Origin: Symsagittifera roscoffensis
Taxonomy: Eukaryota > Xenacoelomorpha > Acoela > Convolutidae
Reading direction: 5' to 3'
Length of the DNA stretch: 64,000 nucleotides
Assembly (NCBI RefSeq): GCF_963678635.1
Contig: NC_087070.1
Coordinates: 11,130,539 to 11,194,538 of the forward strand
Shown: positions 57,793 through 64,000 of the stretch, one piece after another
How the letters are laid out: each line of letters begins with the position of its first letter
Position numbering within the stretch: position 1 is the stretch's first letter
Translations under genes and position numbers: made by a program
Notes under the pieces: model-generated
The model's database searches: none
The model's input: the letters and a program-made list of their open reading frames with translations, nothing else
Told to the model about the DNA's origin: nothing

Positions 57793-58677
57793 TGTGCCAT
57801 TCTGCCAGCTTGGCACAGCGCAACCTTCCGGCGACACGAAAGAAAACGAATAAAGGCCTTAGTAACGAACAAGTATTGCGAAGGAGGGTAGGAATATTCT
57901 ATAGTTTTTATTTTTAAAATTTTGATCAAAGAGTGAATATTTCTCAGAAATACAAAAAGACGGCCATTTTGACTGGAAAGGACGAAAAAACAGAACAAAA
58001 ACAAATATAGTGAGAAACGGTAGTGCGGGAACACGAGAAAAACGGAGTCTCTTATCGTGGCAATAACACACGATAAGAGCCTTAGCAGTGGAAATTAGTG
58101 GAGAACGAAGCTTCAGTGGGGAAGGAATATTCCACGGAACCCTCCCGTGCCACAAATTGGGAGAGATAACAGCGTTATCTCAGGAAGATTACGGGGGCGG
58201 AGGCTTGGTCCCCCAGAGACTGTTGTATGTGAAGGGACTATATAGAACTGACTTTGTAGCTACTTGGATGTCGTAGAACTTTGAATTAACACCGGTATAT
58301 TTCGATATTTTAGAATATGAGTAGCTAGGAAGAGGAAAGGGTCAATCCATCTCCAATGGATTTAATATAAAACTGTCACACAAAAACATATTAAAATAGG
58401 GTATTCGAGCCGTGTTTTTAATAGCAATCACGTAGTCTGAGGATCTGAGACTCAGCTATGTGATTGTGTTCGCATGTACACGAAAGCTGATCAAAAGTCG
58501 TTTGACTGATGGCCTAAAAATAGTAACTTTTTATTTAGCCCTAAACAGACCAGAAAATCAACTGGCAAGGTCGAGAGGGTGAAAAACGAGTAGGATTAAG
58601 GTAACTGACGCCTGCCAGTCATTAATAGGTACTTTTTCTACGCTCCGCCGCTGTGTAGTATTTGGGCGAATGTTACA
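57793..58677 (+). repeat. 3' LTR of the giant element (885 bp)
   Basis: Same length as the 5' LTR, no gaps, about 41 substitutions by eye. Hairpin 58049-58079 and TATA 58239-58244 kept. Flanks: 5' ...CAGTAT, 3' TATACA...; only TAT is shared, so the target-site duplication is short or altered. Confidence 0.97.
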
Positions 58678-59447
58678 TATACATATAACCACTCCGATCC
58701 TAACCCTGAACCACACAATCTTGTAGACGAACATGTATTAATCCCTACACTCCATTGGACATCCTATTATAATTTTACAAATCCCCTTGTTTTACCAGTC
58801 CTTAACACAGCACAAAACATTGAAAGAAAAAAAATTGAACTAATCAAACTAACTACAGCACTAACCCCTCGACAATTCAAGCACGTAGGATTAAAAAAAG
58901 TACTAAAAAACATTCACCGCACCCCAAGCTAACGAGTATTCAATCGATTAATTTGAATACAAAATCATCAGACCTAACCAAGATCAAGTCCTTGACGACG
59001 ATCAATTCGCTAACCCACAATTCACTCAAATTTTTTTTTATTAAATCACCTTATTTATTCACATTTAGCATACTAGACAAAAAACACGATCACATCATTT
59101 CAGAAGCACTATCTGACATCCAAGCTTACGAATCATTTTATGAAAAATTTGAAACTTTTTCACTAACCTATCACTTCCTTACACCCAAAGAACGTGATTT
59201 GCTCTGTTCACGCGACATCATGTTAAGAACTAAACAGACACACACCTACACTTATTATCAATTCATACAAAATCATTTTGATTTACACAAACCATCACGA
59301 CAACCCCATCACCGATTTCAATTCATTAACTCCAAACAAATACACATCACCGTCTTAATTTCATATATTGTATTAAAAAAATTAACCTTCAAAGCATCCT
59401 TCGTAATTATGACCCCATCACGCAGTAAAACTCCTTCCCCACAGTAG
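58678..59447 (+). pseudogene. Family A ORF4, 3' part, beyond the giant element
   Basis: Resumes the ORF4 frame in register with 35484 ('HTLHW'-type text, 'NFTNPLVLPVLNTAQNIERK', 'LTPRQFKHVGLKKVLKNIHR') up to a TAA at 58930. Then 164 codons are open at 58953-59447 ('IKSPYLFTFSILDKKHDHII', 'YHFLTPKERDLLC'). The second piece matches decayed text near 23050-23200. Helical, basic, no known motif. Ends before the LTR-like region. Confidence 0.6.
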
Positions 59448-61210
59448 TAAACTAATCTATAAATTATTTTCCCCAATGTAGTAAATTTAAATACGATGAA
59501 AATCAATTAATATTTTAAACCCCCACAAAGCAGTAAAATTCAACATTCAAGTAGTTAAATTATACAAGAAGAGAGCATTTCTGACCTTTTTTATTGTTTC
59601 TTTATATTCACTCGCACAAGACTTCTATCCAAACTCGCACAGCTCGCCCACGACGAATTGTTTAAAATAATGAATTCAAATTTTATTTTTCACTAACAAC
59701 TCAAACAAGCGATAACAAGTTTCCAACTTTCTCTTAACCCGATTGGAAAGGAATTATATAATAAGCCAAACTAACCAACACAGCTTACTAAACTCTATAA
59801 CCCACAAACTAATAGCATGACTAAGAAAAGAAAACCCACGGTACCCAAACCGGATTAAACCAGCTTAAGAACTGGATAATTTATTCTTTTGAAGACTATT
59901 GACAAGTTTAAAAAAGAAAAAAGAAATAGTAAGACACCAAAAAGTCGCGAGACAAATCCATACCGAACAATTTGATTTTTAAGAAAAGGACACAACCAAA
60001 ACAACAAAAGGAAAAAACAGGACCCCATAACACAATACAGGACCCCATGAAAAACCAGGATGCAATCATACCCTCACTCCTGGCCTAACCAACGAAAATA
60101 GGACGTCCTGAGCATGCTTAATATCCGGCCTAACCCACCGAGCTAGAAACACGCTTTGTGACCGCACTCCTTATTTTTGACAAGTGAGTAACTCTTAAAA
60201 ATTACAAAACTAAAAACTAAAGCTTTTGCGGTAACAACTAATAGAAATCATAACTAAAAAACCGAATTGACAAAAATTTTATTTACGTAAATTATATAAT
60301 GCACTATATAGATCATACACGACCACAAAGACGAGCATCAAGAAACTAGATGACCCCCTCACATTCAATCTACAGAATGGCTAAACACAACCGATATGCC
60401 GATCACAAACACAACTCAAAAGGATATGAAGTACGACTTGGCATCGTAGCAAAAGAGTTCATTGAACCAGACCAATGACTACCTCGATGTTCAAGTATAC
60501 GTACAGATCCGAGTTATAAGGCATTCCCTCCAAACTCAATCTTCACGCCATTTCCAGATAAGAACAAAACACAGTCAGTTCTCCGCCGAATCAGAACGAA
60601 CTATCATAGCAAACCATTTTGAAATCAGATTGATTTCGTTGGCGGTCACAGTGAATGACAACCCTCATATCGACTATTCTAGCTTCCTGGAGCTTTCTTC
60701 TCCAAGAACGGAACCAAAGAAATGATGCTCGTCAAATACCAACAATCATCATCCATCCTTCATTACAGATAGAAGATAAAAGATTCAAAAACTCACTCTG
60801 TAAACCCCGGATGGGTGGAACCAGATCTAAACTATAATTTATAATTGGTTATAAATAAGACATTTTATCTCTATAAATAATTCAAAACTAACCAATCATA
60901 CTCCATCAAACTAACAAGCCACTTATTTGTAAGTGCTGAAATTACTTGTAATTTCAGCACCAGAGAGATTTGAATTTCACTTAGAACTTACTTGCGTCTC
61001 CCAGTGACCGACTCGCAACAAACCAGTATACTCTAGATCCAATGAGACTAATTGAGACTATTATATATAAGTGTGAGATTAAGATTGGCATTAGACTAAG
61101 AAGTTGCACGAATCTATCCGGCCGAAATTAGGATGACGAGCAGACGGTGTACCCTATCTGAAATTACTCTATGAGTTAGACCTTAGAACACAACTCACTA
61201 TGGTACTCGT
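59448..61210 (+). repeat. LTR-like region of family A (copy 2)
   Basis: Matches 24200-25720 block by block: 'CTAACCAACACAGCTTACTA' (59768), 'CCACGGTACCCAAACCGG' (59836), 'GGATGGGTGGAACCAG' (60809), end block 61046-61200 with TATATAAG (61063). Stands behind ORF4 as in the other copy. 60933-60960 is a perfect 13-bp-arm palindrome. The 5' end is uncertain and the first 200-300 bp may be ORF4 noncoding sequence. Confidence 0.5.
60933..60960. repeat. Perfect palindrome, 13-bp arms
   Basis: GTGCTGAAATTAC (60933-60945), spacer TT, GTAATTTCAGCAC (60948-60960). No counterpart seen at the matching place of the 25-kb copy. Confidence 0.9.
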
Positions 61211-61620
61211 AGTCTGGTGTGTTTGTTGAAAATTGTCATGTTCTTTTTACTGTATCCAGTATGTGTTATAGTCTGAAAAAGATGCCCGCCCGTCAAAGTT
61301 GCTCATAAAGAGTAAACTATCTATTTGGTGTGATTTTCTCATAGAAAATAAATTATCTATTAAGAAAAACTAATTTGAGCAATTCCGTTTTAGATAGAAA
61401 AAAACTAACAAAACGTGAACAACTACAGCTAAAATAACTGGTTTATTGCAAAAACAAAAATATGTTACCAAAAACTTTGCCTTATCAAACTATATTTGAA
61501 AAAACCTTAATTATTGAAAACACTTTAACTATACTTGAAAATACCTGATTAATTTAAATGCGAGTTTACTTCATAAGTTTGTTCAATTTGTTCCCTTTGC
61601 AGGAATTGAGATTGATGGCA
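61211..61620. other. AT-rich DNA, nothing recognised
   Basis: No ORF, no repeat of note. A pyrimidine stretch ending TTTGCAG at 61602 resembles a splice acceptor but no exon follows. Confidence 0.4.
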
Positions 61621-61775
61621 GGAATGGGGTCGAAGTTGGGTTACAGGAATCGGGATCGAAGTTTGGTTACAGGAATCGGGATCGAAGCTTGGTTACAGGA
61701 ATCGGGATCGAAATTGGGTTACATGAATTGGGATCAAAATTGGGTTACAGGAATTGGGATCGAAGTTAGTGACGA
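61621..61775. repeat. 26-bp minisatellite, about six units
   Basis: Units begin at 61621, 61646, 61672, 61698, 61724 and 61750, with consensus GGAATCGGGATCGAAG plus TTGGTTACA. 26 bp is not a multiple of three, so the 92-codon frame across it is a by-product. Confidence 0.9.
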
Positions 61776-61919
61776 ATATGGTCAGATCGAAGTTGAGATC
61801 GAATTGAGACTGGTAGACGTCATGTATTGTTGGTGAACCGTTGTTGGTGAACACCTGTAGTAAATAGAAGATATAAATTAAAACGTTACCACATTAAAAC
61901 ATATATGTAAATGGAATCA

Positions 61920-62230
61920 GCAAACAAAATGCGGATTCCACTCACTTACAATTTGCGGATTCCACTTACAGTTGCGGATTCCGCAACAGCTCAGTTTAAC
62001 AATAGAAATGTTTTATCATTTGTTTGTGGATTCCACAAACTGTTCTGGATTCCACAAAAACTGTTGCAGATTCCGCGAAATTGCATATTTTTGGAGCAAT
62101 TTTGAGCGGTACAATGAATTCGGTATTTATTTGTGGAATCCCAAACAGCATAGAAAATCGAAGAAAAGTAGCAATGTTGCGGATTCCGCGACAAAAATGA
62201 TTTTGGCCTGTTGCGGATTCCGCTTATAAT
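61920..62230. repeat. Cluster of GCGGATTCC(G/A)C motifs
   Basis: GATTCC core, mostly TTGCGGATTCCGC or TGTGGATTCCACA, at about 61932, 61955, 61976, 62027, 62048, 62068, 62179 and 62214, plus one inverted GGAATCC at 62133. Irregular spacing; several are palindromic. Confidence 0.8.
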
Positions 62231-63440
62231 GCAGAGAATGCACAGTTTGGCCTCGTAAGATTTTGAAAATCTACTTTTTGAACAATACAAACAAAAAATA
62301 TTTGAATCGTACAAAATTAATACCCCAGTTAGCTAGCCTCAATTCAATTTCGAACGATTTTGTTGTGCGGGATCATTCTCCACACATGAATAACTCGCGT
62401 TCGGCTCTCAGAATTTTGAATAATCTCTTCAAAGCTCGCAGAATTTAGTCCAGAATTTATGGCCAACTTGGAATCTTTCAAACCACTAGAATATTACAAA
62501 AATAATCAAAGGTTCAATATTTTTTTTTCATTCGAACTCAGAAAGTTTTGTTGAAAACTTTTGTTTCGATTGGCGAAAATTAACTGAATAAAAAAAAACC
62601 ACACCGAGCTTGAATATTCCGTTTTCTTCGAATGTCGGAACAATAACATCCTGATTTGTCTGCTCACAATAGTGCGTGGAAGCAATTGAAATTTTTTATT
62701 GTCTCGATTTCATTCATTTGTTTTCGGAGTGGTTTTTTCTTCAGACAAATTTCGGATTTTTAACTAGCCATTTTTGATGGAATTTTTTAATATCATTCAA
62801 AAGGTATTGTTGTCTTGAGCTTAAATTTAAAAAGATATTGCCCCTCGCACAGTGCCTTCACACTAAAAAGAGTGATTGTCTATGGGACCTACTTAACGAT
62901 TTGCTCTTTTAGGTTGTGTAGAATTAAACAGTTTAATTTTGACCAATCAGAATACAGCAAAATCAGAACACTCGAGCAAAAGCTTCCAGCGCTAAATAAC
63001 AATTCATTTATTTATGTGGAGATTTTAAAACAGAAACCACAGAATGTTGAGTTGATCCATTTTTTGGTCTAGAATGAGCACAATTTAGAGCAGCAGAATT
63101 ACCTTTGGTACAAGCAAAATTCAATTTTTGCTTTTCCCGCTAAATTATCTGTAAACTTGTATACACTGATGTTTCTGATAATTTTCTTATCTTCCTCAAA
63201 AGTGTAATATTTTTTTAAAGATATAAATTTTGTTCCACTGGATGCCAAGTATACACCAATTACTCTTTTATATTAAACTAAGTGGACCGCAGTTTTATTT
63301 AACAGTTTATGAAAGTCTACCCGCACTGACAAACTAGAGATTGAAAACGATTTAATTTGGTTTTCATACAGATAAAATGCTATAAAGAAATTTGATTTAC
63401 GCTAGGCCATTTAGATACATAAATCAATTTAGAAGGGGTT
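62231..63440. other. AT-rich DNA, no gene recognised
   Basis: Longest open frame 85 codons (62815-63072) without recognisable features. No retroelement motif seen. Confidence 0.45.
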
Positions 63441-63610
63441 ATATTGCCAGATCTATCGAGACTAGGAAATAAAAGATTAGATAAGGGATGGTACTGGACT
63501 AAGGAGCACTAACATATCCGGCCAAAATTTGATAGCGTGACGAGCAGACGGTATACCCTATCCGAAATTATGCCGGACCTAAACTCTTGTTTATCTTTTT
63601 TTGAAGTTAA
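63441..63610 (+). repeat. Fragment of the family A LTR-like end block
   Basis: Third copy of the block at 25540-25690 and 61046-61200: 'GAGACTAGGAAATAAAAG', 'TATCCGGCC', 'AGCGTGACGAGCAGACGG', 'CCCTATCCGAAATTA'. It stands alone without element genes on the left, so it may be a solo LTR or the start of another copy to the right. Confidence 0.6.
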
Positions 63611-64000
63611 TGCTGAGGGAAAAATTCAAATCTTAGTTTGCTGTTGGTCTCTTTGAAACTAATTTGTGATCAAATAATCACTAAAATTGTTGAGAAAATA
63701 GTCGAATGTATTTACAAATGCGTATGAGGTCAACTGAGGAAAAAAATTGCTACTAAAATTTTCGAACAGTGGGTTTGTTTTATTGTGTAATTTTTTGCAG
63801 TTGAGACACCCCGTTCCATTTTTAGTCTCAGATATCCTCATGCGCTATAAAAAAAGACATTTCAGGTATCTAGAAAACTTTGGACTTAATTTTGCAGCTT
63901 TTACGAAAATATAAAGGGAATCGACGGCTACAAGTGCTATGAAATGGACAGGTGAGTCCTTACGATATAATGTTTGTTTTACTATCCAGTATATTGTGTA
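63611..64000. other. AT-rich DNA at the window end, nothing recognised
   Basis: Short antisense open frame (63659-63841) of low complexity; no motif. Confidence 0.4.

Larger units (their letters stand above)
35485..58677 (+). mobile_element. Giant (23.2-kb) Ty3/Gypsy-type LTR retrotransposon with extra ORFs
   Basis: Bounded by two 885-bp LTRs. Contains, all on the plus strand: primer-binding-site candidate, 3.1-kb leader, gag-protease-RT-RNase H-integrase region, macro-domain-like ORF, ORF with coiled coil and SGNH hydrolase domain, a ~2,170-codon ORF, and a polypurine-tract candidate next to the 3' LTR. Order PR-RT-RH-INT is that of Ty3/Gypsy. Typical Gypsy elements are 5-10 kb; this is more than twice that because of about 9.5 kb of cargo behind pol and the long leader. 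Base composition is far less AT-rich than the surroundings. All ORFs are disrupted, so this copy is not autonomous. It sits inside family A ORF4, so it is younger than that element. Confidence 0.95.

Noticed and set aside
35480-58682. A 4-5-bp target-site duplication
   Set aside because: AGTAT on the left and TATAC on the right share only TAT; calling a longer duplication would require unseen mutations.
25540-63600. tRNA or small RNA gene in the conserved end block
   Set aside because: No cloverleaf could be drawn and no A/B boxes in proper spacing; it is tied to the LTR-like region.

Overview
The window looks like a repeat-dominated stretch of an A+T-rich animal genome, most likely an invertebrate. 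I base this on env-bearing Ty3/Gypsy-type retroelements, long AT-rich spacers, (TA)n tracts and a satellite array. I recognise no host gene, rRNA or tRNA, and I cannot name the species. Almost every coding stretch belongs to a retroelement and almost all are broken by stops and frameshifts.

Two element families make up most of the sequence. Family A is AT-rich. Pieced together from fragments, its order is gag-like region, reverse transcriptase/RNase H, integrase, a Pro/Gln/Thr-rich ORF ('ORF2'), an env-like ORF with a C-terminal membrane segment, a further ORF ('ORF4'), then an LTR-like region. Remains lie at 1-12.7 kb (with a 4.3-kb internal tandem duplication at 3465-12085), 12.7-15.3 kb, 21.2-25.7 kb, 28.8-35.5 kb (part of it inverted) and 58.7-61.2 kb. 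A 6-kb satellite array (about 165-bp monomers, locally in 664-bp four-monomer units) sits at 15.28-21.25 kb inside an env-like gene. A short remnant of the same insert sits at the same point of a second env copy (12.68-13.08 kb).

The outstanding object is a 23,193-bp LTR retrotransposon at 35485-58677, inserted into family A ORF4. Its two LTRs are exactly 885 bp each (TGTGCCATT...AATGTTACA) and about 95% identical by eye. The element is clearly more GC-rich than its surroundings. In order it carries: 5' LTR; primer-binding-site candidate; a 3.1-kb leader with 17 exact copies of CCCTCCG or its complement and a duplicated hairpin module; a gag-protease-RT-RNase H-integrase polyprotein (39.5-47.5 kb); a macro-domain-like ORF overlapping the end of pol as ATGCTAA (47513-47998); a structured spacer; an ORF with coiled coil plus SGNH/GDSL-type hydrolase domain (48468-50489); a very large ORF of about 2,170 codons that starts with a second, degenerate SGNH-like domain and is otherwise unrecognised (50513-57040); a 3' noncoding stretch; a polypurine-tract candidate; and the 3' LTR.

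This copy is dead. Protease DTG reads DTE, the first RT catalytic Asp reads Gly, the integrase Glu reads Val, the SGNH nucleophile Ser reads Asn, and each ORF has stops or frameshifts. The cargo of macro domain, two SGNH domains and a giant unknown protein in a Gypsy-type element is the best candidate here for an undescribed system. A second candidate is the repeated use of the polypurine-tract sequence TTGTCCGGGGAGT inside pol. The rest of the window (25.7-28.0, 61.2-64.0 kb) is AT-rich DNA with small repeats, a 26-bp minisatellite, a cluster of GCGGATTCC motifs and a third LTR-like fragment.
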